Assembly (NCBI RefSeq): GCF_021391495.1
Contig: NZ_CP090063.1
Coordinates: 3,720,001-3,784,000 of the forward strand
Length of the DNA: 64,000 nt
Origin: Amycolatopsis acidiphila
GTDB taxonomy: Bacteria; Actinomycetota; Actinomycetes; Mycobacteriales; Pseudonocardiaceae
Reading direction: 5' to 3'
The stretch's first letter is position 1. Each line of letters opens with the position of its first letter. Both the position numbers and the translations under genes were made by a program. The notes under the pieces were generated by a model. The model ran no database searches and had not been told where the DNA came from. It saw only the letters and a program-made list of their open reading frames with translations. Positions 26,395-33,715 of this stretch are shown piece after piece.

Positions 26395-28046
26395 GCTCGT
26401 TTGGCTCTGGCACGGATCCGGTGGTGACGATGCGTGTCCGATTCGGTGCTGTGCCAGGGTGAGCGCCGTGCGCTGGTGATCAACTTCTTGCGTTGGTGTT
26501 CTCGGGGCTGTCGTCCCTGGTCCTCGATGGCGTCGACGATGAGGCTGGGGTGCTCGTGGTGCGGGCATCGACGCGGCCCGGTCCTGTGGACTGCCCGGAC
26601 TGCGGGGTGGCGACGGGGCGAGTGCACGGCTATGTCGTCCGGCAAGTGGTCGATGTGCCGGTTGACGGGCGGCGGGTGCTGATACGGCTGCGGATTCGAC
26701 GGATGCGCTGCGGGCATCTCGGGTGCTTGCGGCAGACGTTCCGTGAGCAGCCCGTTGGCATCGTGCAGCGATATCAGCGTCGAACTGTTCGGCTGGCCGC
26801 GCACGTGGCGAGCGTTGCGCGGGAATTGGCCGGTCGTGCAAGCGCCCGGGTCCTGGCCGCCGTCGGTGTGGTGCTGTCGAGGCAGACCGCGCTGCGGGCG
26901 CTGCTGCAGTTGCCGTTGCCGACCAGGTCGGTGCCCCGGGTGATCGGGGTGGACGACTTTGCCCTGCGTAAGCGGCAACGCTACGCCACCGTGATCATCA
27001 ACGCGGAAACCGGCGAGCGGGTTGAGGTGTTGCCAGGCCGCACAGCAGAGGTGCTGGAGGCCTGGCTGCGGGAGCATCCCGGTGTGGAGGTGGTGTGCCG
27101 GGATGGTTCGGCCACCTATGCCCAGGCGATCCGTCGAGCCCTGCCCGACGCGGTGCAGGTTGGCGACCGCTGGCATCTGTGGCACAACCTCGCCGAGGTC
27201 GTGTTGAAGGAGGTCGCCGCGCACAGCACCTGCTGGGGCAAGACCGGTCCGCCACTGCGCGAGGGCGCGCGAGCGGTGACCACCCGCCAACGCTGGCAAC
27301 AGATCCACGACCTGCTCAAGCACGGCGTGGGGCTGCTCGAAATCGCACGCCGGCTGAACCTGGCAATGAACACAGTGAAGCGATACGCCCGCATCGATCA
27401 ACCCGACCGGCTTGTTCGCGCACCGCAGTACCGGCCCACCCTCGTCGACCCATTCCGTGACTACCTGCGTGGCCGCCGCCGCGAGGACCCGGCCGTGCCC
27501 GTGCATCAGCTGATGGCAGAGATCAAACAGCGCGGCTACACCGGAAGCCACAATCTGCTGTATCGCTACATCACCCAAGGACGAGTCGAATCCGACCGGC
27601 CAGCGATCTCTCCGAAGCGACTCACGCGCTACCTGCTCACACGCCCGGACAAGCTCCAAGATCGCCAGCGGGAACGACTCGAAGCCGCCGTGAGCGCCTG
27701 CCGCGAGATGACGGCGCTGGCCACCCTCGTCGGTGACTTTGCGGCTCTGCTCACCCCGACCACCGGCAACGATGACCGTCTTAGTGACTGGATCGACCGG
27801 GCCCGAGCCGAGGATCTACCTCACCTGCACGCTTACACCCGCGGACTCGAATTCGACCGCGAGGCCGTCAACGCCGCCCTCACCCAACCATTCCACAACG
27901 GACGAACGGAAGGAGTGAACACCAAAACCAAGATGATCAAACGGCAAATGTACGGTCGCGCGGGCTTCCCTCTCCTGCGTCACCGCATCTTGCTCGGCTA
28001 ACGCCACCCAGCGCTACCACCGCATTCGGGCCAGAGCCGCTCGTTT
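26395..28046 (+). mobile_element. complete ISL3-family element with 8-bp target duplication
   Basis: The element spans 26403-28038. Its ends are imperfect inverted repeats beginning GGCTCTGG (left GGCTCTGGCACGGATCCGGT, right, read inward, GGCTCTGGCCCGAATGCGGT). It is flanked by the direct repeat GCTCGTTT at 26395-26402 and 28039-28046, an 8-bp duplication as expected for ISL3. Ends, duplication and transposase are all intact, so this is a recent and possibly active insertion. Confidence 0.9.
26493..28001 (+). CDS. ISL3-family transposase
   Basis: The 502-residue protein contains the N-terminal zinc-finger-like segment (CPDCG...CGHLGCLRQTF), a helix-turn-helix, and the catalytic triad contexts VIGVDDFALRKRQRY, VVCRDGSATYAQAIRRA and HNGRTEGVNTKTKMIKRQMY (catalytic Glu). 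Length and order match ISL3 transposases. Start read as TTG 26493 (a GTG follows one codon later); an in-frame stop lies 11 codons upstream. No strong ribosome binding site is visible. Transposes the surrounding element by cut and paste. Confidence 0.9.
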   Translation: MVFSGLSSLVLDGVDDEAGVLVVRASTRPGPVDCPDCGVATGRVHGYVVRQVVDVPVDGRRVLIRLRIRRMRCGHLGCLRQTFREQPVGIVQRYQRRTVRLAAHVASVARELAGRASARVLAAVGVVLSRQTALRALLQLPLPTRSVPRVIGVDDFALRKRQRYATVIINAETGERVEVLPGRTAEVLEAWLREHPGVEVVCRDGSATYAQAIRRALPDAVQVGDRWHLWHNLAEVVLKEVAAHSTCWGKTGPPLREGARAVTTRQRWQQIHDLLKHGVGLLEIARRLNLAMNTVKRYARIDQPDRLVRAPQYRPTLVDPFRDYLRGRRREDPAVPVHQLMAEIKQRGYTGSHNLLYRYITQGRVESDRPAISPKRLTRYLLTRPDKLQDRQRERLEAAVSACREMTALATLVGDFAALLTPTTGNDDRLSDWIDRARAEDLPHLHAYTRGLEFDREAVNAALTQPFHNGRTEGVNTKTKMIKRQMYGRAGFPLLRHRILLG

Positions 28047-28236
28047 GACAGACCCCCGAGCGCGAGAGGGGCGAGGTCCTTGCCGAACACCTGGCGCACA
28101 ACGGCGGCGACCGTGGTGCGGTCGTCTTCCGGGGCGGCGCCCACCAGGTTTCCGGCCGCCGCGTCCGCGCCGAGCACGTCGGCGATCTTCAGTCGCCAAC
28201 ATCCTGAATTGCCGCATTAAAGACCTTTCGGTAATA
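28047..28236. other. stretch between ISL3 and IS3, remnant frame only
   Basis: About 190 bases. On the minus strand a frame reads LKIADVLGADAAAGNLVGAA and on through VVRQVFGKDLAPLALGG, looking protein-like, but it has no start and runs into the ISL3 insertion site. It may be the tail of a gene destroyed by the two insertions; not identified. Confidence 0.3.
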
Positions 28237-28278
28237 TGAGGTGCCCCGAATTTTCCGGACAGGTTTATTGTGGCTATT

Positions 28279-29158
28279 TCATGCTGCGAGCTGTTGGTTC
28301 AGATACTCGTTGTGGACCTCTAGTGGGGTCTGGTAGCCGAGTCCCGAGTGGAGACGTTGCCGATTATAGAATCCCTCGATGTATTTGACAACCTCCTGGC
28401 GGGCTTCGGCTCGTGTGGTGAATACCGTGCGGCTGACCCATTCGTTCTTCAGCGCGCCGAAGAACGATTCGGCCATCGCGTTATCCCAGCAAATTCCCGT
28501 CCGGCCGACTGATTGGCGAATATTGAGGCCGGCGAGTTCGGAGGCGAACTCGTAAGACGTGTAGTTCGAGCCTCTATCGGAATGGAAGATGCATCCGGGC
28601 TGCAGGTCGACGGTGCCGGCTGCGGAATCGAGAGCTGTGGTGATGAGTGAGGTTTTGTAGTGATCGGCCATGGACCAGCCGATGACCATTTTCGAGTAGC
28701 AGTCGATGACCGTGGCCAGGTAGACCCAGCCCTCGCCGGTCGGGAGATAGGTGATGTCGCCGACCAGCTTGGTGCCGGGCGCCTCGGCCGTGAAGTCCCG
28801 GCAGACCAGGTCGGGGATGCGGTGTGCCAGGTCTGCTTCGGTGGTGGCCGGTCGCCACGGCCGCGGTTGGCAGGGCACCAGGCCCAGCTGGCGCATGAGG
28901 TGGCGGACCAGCTCGCCGGACACCTGCTCGCCTGAGCGTCGCAGCACGGCGTGGATGCGCCGGTAGCCGTAGGTCCCATGGTTGGCCTCGAACACCGCGG
29001 TGATCGTCGCGGCGAGCCCGGCGGCGCTGGGTCGCCGGCGAGGCCGGCCGGTCCTTCCACTCGTAGTAACCCGAGGTGGACACGTCCAGCCATACGCACA
29101 TCTTGCTGATCGGGTAGTTGTCCTTCTCGCCGTCGATAAACGCGAACTTCGCGCTCAC
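28279..29158 (-). pseudogene. IS3 orfB transposase, frameshifted
   Basis: The GTG at 29158 overlaps the orfA stop (GTGA). The N-terminal part (MSAKFAFIDGEKDNYPISKM, WLDVSTSGYYEWKDRP) is followed after about 48 codons by a one-frame shift; the rve integrase domain continues in the new frame: VGDITYLPTGEGWVYLATVI (first Asp), FHSDRGSNYTSYEF (second Asp) and CWDNAMAESFFGALKNEW (Glu). The shift looks like loss of about five bases near 29025. Identical in copy 2. Unless translational frameshifting occurs here, the transposase is inactive. Confidence 0.85.
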
Positions 29159-29445
29159 CGATACTCCTGGGCGAAGAAGGCCGCAGCTTTTCCCAGGAAA
29201 TCATTCTTCATCTTGAGTTTCCGGTTCTCGCGTTCCAGCTCCCGCAGCCGAGCCCGGTCGGAAACCGACAATGGCTCCTCCTTGACCGGATGCGCCTTCC
29301 GATACGCCGCAACCCAGTTCCCCAGGGTGCCCGGGTTGATCCCCAATTCCCGAGCTACCTGGGCAATCGGACGATCACTCCCCACCGCCATCTTCACTGC
29401 CTCATCCCGAAACTCAGGAGAAAACTTCCTGCGCCGCTCCGGCAT
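29155..29445 (-). CDS. IS3 orfA (helix-turn-helix protein)
   Basis: The 96-residue protein reads MPERRRKFSPEFRDEAVKMA, contains the HTH IAQVARELGINPGTLGNWV and ends with a leucine-zipper-like helix (RARLRELERENRKLKMKNDF). This is the standard OrfA of IS3 elements; it binds the element ends and forms part of the OrfAB fusion transposase. Identical to the copy at 60768-61058. Confidence 0.92.
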   Translation of the reverse strand: MPERRRKFSPEFRDEAVKMAVGSDRPIAQVARELGINPGTLGNWVAAYRKAHPVKEEPLSVSDRARLRELERENRKLKMKNDFLGKAAAFFAQEYR

Positions 29446-29564
29446 CGATCACCCTCCATTCCGTATCGAACCCTATTAGGTCCGCTGTCCGGAAAGTGAG
29501 AGGCACGCCAAATAGGGTGAGTCGTTGCGGGTGATTCACCTTGCCTGGTAGGACAATCATCGCT

Positions 29565-29696
29565 GTGCCAGAACCTTTACAATCAGCCAGCGGACACCGC
29601 AAACCCCGCCACGACAAGAAAGTAGCCGGCCGCCGCGACTTCGAGGCATTGTGGGAACGCCGGATGCAGGCGGCGGCGATGTTCGACCGCGGCTGA
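29565..29696 (+). pseudogene. helix-turn-helix transposase N-terminal remnant (IS630-like)
   Basis: A 43-codon frame (GTG 29565 to TGA 29696) ends RRDFEALWERRMQAAAMFDRG, resembling the first helix of helix-turn-helix domains at the start of IS630-type transposases (RR.FEALEERRM.AA.LFERG). The recognition helix and catalytic domain are missing. Tiny remnant, moderate certainty. Confidence 0.4.
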
Positions 29697-29925
29697 TCCC
29701 GCCCGGGCAGCACCGGCACGCCATCGCCGGGCCGCCTTCGTGCCAGTGCATGGCTACGCGGCATACCTGCCGCCTAGCCTGGGTGTGCGCGGGCCCGCTG
29801 CTTTCCTGATCGTCACAAATCGGGACCATGGCCCGCGTCCGTTCGCCGACGCGGCAACACGCCGCAACCGGACAGGAACCAGCCGGCCAGAGCCAGCAAC
29901 TCCGCCGCAAGCCCGAGGGAGATTG

Positions 29926-30228
29926 ATGTTCGCGCGCGTGATCACAGCCCAGGCAGGGGCCGAGGGATTCGACGCCACCATCCGCCTTGCCGAGCAGCAG
30001 CTGCCCGGCGCCCGCCAGATGCCCGGATTCAAAGGCTATTACCTGCTCACCGACGCCGAGACCGGCAAGCTCGTCATCATCTCGGTGTGGGAGACCCGCG
30101 AGCAGATGGACGCAGTCACAGCCGGGGCAGGACCGTCCGGCATCCGGGAACAGCACAATCCAGCGACGGCAGGACTCACGGCACAGCACCTGGAAACCTA
30201 CGAAGTCACGATGCATGAACCGTCATGA
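29926..30228 (+). CDS. antibiotic biosynthesis monooxygenase (ABM)-domain protein
   Basis: ATG at 29926 has GAGGGA six bases upstream. The 100-residue protein has a dimeric ferredoxin-like fold pattern: MFARVITAQAGAEGFDATIR, LPGARQMPGFKGYYLLTDAE, TGKLVIISVWETREQMDAVT, and a C-terminal strand QHLETYEVTM. Such proteins are cofactor-free oxygenases or ligand-binding dimers. It stands alone between a transposase remnant and the two-component genes, so its partner pathway is unknown. Confidence 0.82.
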   Translation: MFARVITAQAGAEGFDATIRLAEQQLPGARQMPGFKGYYLLTDAETGKLVIISVWETREQMDAVTAGAGPSGIREQHNPATAGLTAQHLETYEVTMHEPS

Positions 30229-30364
30229 ACCGTCGCCGACAGCCTCACATTGCCCAGGCAAGCGGCGTGGGCGTTTGTCGGCATGAAACGGCACCCCTTC
30301 CTGAGGTTCCCCCGGTTGCCCGGAGACTTCCAAACCAGGTTTGATCATGCGAACCTCACCCACA
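30229..30364. other. intergenic stretch between convergent genes
   Basis: Lies between the ABM-domain gene and the 3' end of the convergent sensor kinase gene. It starts with a tandem ATGAACCGTC repeat overlapping the ABM stop region. No gene is supported and no strong hairpin is obvious. Confidence 0.4.
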
Positions 30365-31486
30365 CTAGGCTTCCGCGGGCAGGACGACGGTGGTGGTGAG
30401 CCCGCCGTCGGGGTTGGGAGTGGCCATTACCGTGCCATGGTGGCTGTGCGCGATGGCGCGGACAAGGGTGAGTCCGAGCCCGACGCCGTGTGCGTCGGTG
30501 CGGTCGTTCCGGCGGTGAAACGGCTCGAACAGCCGGCCGGCCTCCTCGGCGGTCATGACCTCACCGGTGTTCGTGACGATGATCATGGCGCTGCCGCCCC
30601 GGACAGTGGTGGTCAGCCGCGCGGTGCCGCCCGCGTGGTTGTGCCGGATGGCGTTGTGCAGCAGGTTGATCAGCAGGTGGTGGAGCAGGTCCTTGTCGCC
30701 GCTCACCGAGGTGGGGTGCAACTCGGTGAGCACGCGGACGTGACGGGTGACTGCTTCCGGCCGCACTTGTTCCAGCGTTCCGGCCGCCACCGAGGCGAGG
30801 TCGACGGGTTGCGCGTCATGGACGCCATGGTCGGCGCGGGACAGGGCGAGCAGGGATTCCACCGTTGCGATGCTGCGTTCGTTGGTGGCCAGTAGTTTGG
30901 GGGCCAGGGTGGCGAGGTCGTGGTCGCCGGGGTGGACGAGGGCCACCTGCAGCATGGTGCGGGTGGTCGCCAGCGGGGTGCGCAGCTCATGGGAGGCGTT
31001 GGCGGCGAAGCGTTGCTGCGCCTGGAAACTGACGTCCAGCCGGTCGAGCATCGTGTCGATGGTGTCGGCGAGTTCGGTGAACTCGTCCTGGCGGCCTTCG
31101 AGCTGGACCCTCTCGTGCAGTGCGTGGTCCGCGACCGCGCGGGCGGTCCTGGTGATCCGGTGGATTGGGGCGAGAACGCGCCCGGCGATGATCCAGCCGA
31201 GCAGTAACGAGACCAGGGCCAGCCCGGCCAGCGCCGCACCCGACAGCCGCAGCAGGGCCGCCATGACGTCGTCCCTGCTGGTGATGGTGACCCCGTGGGG
31301 AGCCTCGCTGAGACGGCGGGCCGGAAGCACCTGGGCAGGCAGGACGTAGGTCGGGATGTACCGCATCAACACGTACAGGGCGACCAGCAACACGGTGCCA
31401 CACGCCAGCACGGTGCCGCCGTAGAGCAGGGTAAGCCGGGCCCGGATGGTCAACCGCCCCCGCCGCAACGTGGTGGAAACACTCAT
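30365..31486 (-). CDS. two-component sensor histidine kinase
   Basis: ATG at 31486 overlaps the response-regulator stop (ATGA). The 373-residue protein has TM1 (LTLLYGGTVLACGTVLLVALY), a short extracytoplasmic loop of about 45 residues, TM2 (LSGAALAGLALVSLLLGWIIA), a HAMP domain (RVLAPIHRITRTARAVADHA), the H-box NASHELRTPLA and the ATPase boxes (NLLHNAIRHNH, HGVGLGLTLVRAIAHSHHG). The very short sensor loop suggests sensing in or at the membrane. Partner of the adjacent regulator. Confidence 0.93.
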   Translation of the reverse strand: MSVSTTLRRGRLTIRARLTLLYGGTVLACGTVLLVALYVLMRYIPTYVLPAQVLPARRLSEAPHGVTITSRDDVMAALLRLSGAALAGLALVSLLLGWIIAGRVLAPIHRITRTARAVADHALHERVQLEGRQDEFTELADTIDTMLDRLDVSFQAQQRFAANASHELRTPLATTRTMLQVALVHPGDHDLATLAPKLLATNERSIATVESLLALSRADHGVHDAQPVDLASVAAGTLEQVRPEAVTRHVRVLTELHPTSVSGDKDLLHHLLINLLHNAIRHNHAGGTARLTTTVRGGSAMIIVTNTGEVMTAEEAGRLFEPFHRRNDRTDAHGVGLGLTLVRAIAHSHHGTVMATPNPDGGLTTTVVLPAEA

Positions 31487-32148
31487 GAGGCGGCGGCGAG
31501 GTAGTAACCGACTCCGGTGGCGGTGTGCAGGATCGGCGGGTCCCCGAGCTTGCGCCGCAACGTGGAGACGGTGATGCGGACCGCGTTGGTGAACGGGTCG
31601 GCGTGGGCGTCCCACACCTTCTCCAGCAGGTGCTCGGCGCTCAGCACCGCTCCGTCCGCGCGCAGGAGCAACTCCAGGACACCGAACTCCTTGCGGGTCA
31701 GCCGCAAGGAGCGATCACCGCGGCGAGCGTCGCGGCGAGCGGGGTCCAGCCAGAGGTCGGCGTAGGTCAGTACCGGGGGGTGTCCCGTGGTGGGGCGCCG
31801 CCGCAAGGCGTGCAGCCGGGCGACGAGTTCGGGGAAGTCGAACGGCTTGACCAGGTAGTCGTCCGCGCCGAGACGCAAGCCGTCGACCTTGTCCGCCAGC
31901 CGCCCGGCCGCGGTCAGCATGAGGATCCGGCAGTCTGGCCGGTCGGCCACCACCTGACGGCAGACGTCATCTCCGTGCACACCGGGAAGGTCGCGGTCCA
32001 GCACCACGACGTCGTACTCGTTCACCGCCACGTTCTCCAGCGCGGTCGCCCCGTCGCCGGCGATGTCTACCGCCATGCCCTCCTTGCGGAGACCGGACTG
32101 CAACGCCTCCGCGAGGAAAGCCTCGTCCTCCACCACCAGCACCCTCAT
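31483..32148 (-). CDS. OmpR/PhoB-family response regulator
   Basis: The 221-residue protein has a receiver domain (MRVLVVEDEAFLAEAL with acidic pocket, phospho-acceptor Asp in VVVLDRDLPGVHGDDV, conserved Lys in YLVKPFDFPEL) and a C-terminal winged helix (SLRLTRKEFGVLELLLRADG, VRITVSTLRRKLGD, HTATGVGYYLA). ATG 32148 is chosen as the first residue of the canonical receiver domain. First gene of the two-gene operon; an inverted repeat 80-110 bases upstream is a candidate binding site. Confidence 0.93.
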   Translation of the reverse strand: MRVLVVEDEAFLAEALQSGLRKEGMAVDIAGDGATALENVAVNEYDVVVLDRDLPGVHGDDVCRQVVADRPDCRILMLTAAGRLADKVDGLRLGADDYLVKPFDFPELVARLHALRRRPTTGHPPVLTYADLWLDPARRDARRGDRSLRLTRKEFGVLELLLRADGAVLSAEHLLEKVWDAHADPFTNAVRITVSTLRRKLGDPPILHTATGVGYYLAAAS

Positions 32149-32230
32149 GCGTGCACCGTCCCGCTCTCGCGAAGTCCGCCCCGGCCATGTTCGCTGATAC
32201 CCGCCTGCCAACGCCATCCCATGGTCCACA

Positions 32231-32257
32231 AGGAACGTATGGCCCGCATATGTTCCT
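32231..32257. promoter_or_regulatory. inverted repeat in divergent promoter of regulator and secreted protein
   Basis: AGGAACGTAT (32231-32240) and ATATGTTCCT (32248-32257) form an inverted repeat with one mismatch and a 7-base spacer. It lies between the response-regulator operon (minus) and the Pro-rich secreted protein gene (plus). It could be the operator of the response regulator or another regulator. Confidence 0.5.
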
Positions 32258-32383
32258 CACCAGACACTGGCGATAACCCCGGTCCGGCTCAATGGAGCCG
32301 ATCGCGGAGCACTGCCGCGGTCGCTCCCGAGTGGATCAGCCACCCGGGAGCGGGTAGTTCACCCCAACAGAGAGGGAAGACCC

Positions 32384-32665
32384 TTGAACTCGTACACACG
32401 AAAAGCCGCCATGGTCGTCACCGGTCTGGCCATCATGTTCGGAACCGCAGGCACCGCGTTCGCCGACACCGTCGATGCCTCGCCCGGGACCACCCCCGTT
32501 CCTGGGAACCCGATCAGCTGCCAGCCGGCCCAGCCGGTGCCGCCCGGCACCCCCACTGTCCCCGCGAACCCGATCGGCACCCAGCCCACCAAGCCGGTGC
32601 CACCCGGTGCCCCCACCGCCCCGGCGAACCCGATCGGCTGCCAGCCGGCCCAGCCGCTCGACTAG
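32384..32665 (+). CDS. small secreted proline-rich repeat protein
   Basis: TTG at 32384 lies five bases after GAGGGAAGA. The 93-residue product has a signal peptide (charged MNSYTRKAA, hydrophobic MVVTGLAIMFGTAG, cleavage after TAFA) and a mature part made of three repeats of about 20 residues around P(x)NPI-x-C/T-QP-x-(K/Q)PVPPG. Cys occurs in repeats 1 and 3 and Thr in repeat 2, so one intramolecular disulfide is possible. Predicted cell-wall or secreted protein of unknown function, divergent from a two-component operon that may control it. Confidence 0.72.
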   Translation: MNSYTRKAAMVVTGLAIMFGTAGTAFADTVDASPGTTPVPGNPISCQPAQPVPPGTPTVPANPIGTQPTKPVPPGAPTAPANPIGCQPAQPLD

Positions 32666-32689
32666 TCGCTGTCCGTTGTCCGCCTGAGG

Positions 32690-33547
32690 GTGTTGCAGGC
32701 AGGCGGGCGAGGCGACTGAGGGGTGTTGGCCGGCGTTCTTGCCGGTCTTGATGGTCAGCTTCTTCACGATGTCGGGCGTCGGGGTGCCCTTGTCGCCGAG
32801 CGTGCGGGCGAAGAGCACGTCGTCCTCGTCGATCACCTTGGGGCCGCCGCCGTGGTTGCCGCGCGCGGCGGCGGCCTGCTGGCCTTCGAGGGTCTTCTCG
32901 CGGATGTAGTCACGGTCGAGATGGGTGGCGACGGCGAGCACGGCGAAGAGCATCGAGCCCACGCCGTGCGGGTCGTAGATCCCGGTCAGCGGCTCGGTCG
33001 GCAGTTCCGGCTGCACCCCGCCGCCTTGCATCTGGGAGGACAGCATCATCAGCTCGGCGGCCTTGCGTGCCAAGCGTTTCATCTCGTGCACGGTCAGGAT
33101 GACCGGCTGATCCGGCGCGGCGGTCTTGATCTCGTGGGCGAGGGCCTTCTCCAGCTCGGGGTGGGCCTTGATGCGGGTGCTGGTCTTTTCGGAGAACACC
33201 CGCGTGCAGTTCGCGGGCGCGAGCGCATCGAGCTGACTTGCAGTTCCTGGGTGGCGGTGGAGCAGCGGGCGTAGCCCATCCAGATGGGGCCCGGTTCGTC
33301 TCCGGTGCTGCTGCGGCGATCTCGGGGCCCTGCGTCCACTTCTTGCCCGGTCCGCGGTCGTCCGGGACGGGCACGGTGAGTTCGTCGCGCGGCGCGGGCA
33401 CGAGGATGAACCGCGCGGTGTGGTACTTCGCGGCGGTCTTCCGGGCACGGGTGCGGCAGGCGCTGCCGGCGGGCACGTCGCATTGCGGGCGGGGGCCGCG
33501 TTCGACGGCCGCTGCGGCGGCGTCGGGTCCGAGTTGCGTGCCGTCAT
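32690..33547 (-). pseudogene. serine resolvase with N-terminal zinc-like domain, frameshifted
   Basis: Reading the minus strand from ATG 33547, pieces of one known actinobacterial resolvase type occur in different frames: MTARNSDPTPPQRPSNA, then SACRTRARKTAAKYHTARFI and ELTVPVPDDRGPGKKW, then WMGYARCSTATQELQ (catalytic Ser in YARCST), then LDALAPANCTRVFSEKTST onward in a third frame through HEMKRLARKAAELM, DYIREKTLEGQQAAAARGNH and KLTIKTGKNAGQHPSVAS. At least two frameshifts precede the last part and the C-terminal helix-turn-helix end is lost. Inactive as given. Confidence 0.75.
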
Positions 33548-33644
33548 CTCGCAGAACTCTGTCAAAACAGAGCGTAGTTCTGCGAGGTGTTGTGCGAATC
33601 GCGACCCGGGGATCCTCGGCTCGGATCGGGGTGTTCGCAGAACT
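33548..33644. repeat. repeated CGCAGAACT motifs, candidate res site
   Basis: CTCGCAGAACT (33548-33558) and its inverted copy AGTTCTGCGAG (33576-33586) flank a smaller dyad (CTGTC...ACAG), and a third copy TCGCAGAACT occurs at 33635-33644. These sit immediately upstream of the resolvase start, where res subsites are normally found. Interpreted as a resolvase binding and recombination site. Confidence 0.45.
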
Positions 33645-33715
33645 GTCACAACTGGTTATTTGTGAGAGTCCGCTACGGTCTCGTGCTCGGTTGTTCCCGC
33701 ATCCGGTGGGTTCGG

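Larger units (their letters stand above)
28237..29510 (-). mobile_element. IS3-family element, copy 1, with AATA target duplication
   Basis: The element runs from TGAGGTGCCCC at 28237 to the complement of TGGCGTGCC at 29510 (1274 bp). Inner parts of both ends share TTCCGGACAG. It is flanked by AATA on both sides (28233-28236 and 29511-29514), a 4-bp duplication. It contains orfA and orfB in IS3 arrangement, but orfB carries an internal frameshift. A nearly identical inverted copy lies at 59269-61976. Confidence 0.88.

Noticed and set aside
28279..29158. Treating the IS3 orfB frameshift as a sequencing error
   Set aside because: The identical shift occurs in the independent copy at 61055-61934, so it is a real feature of both copies.
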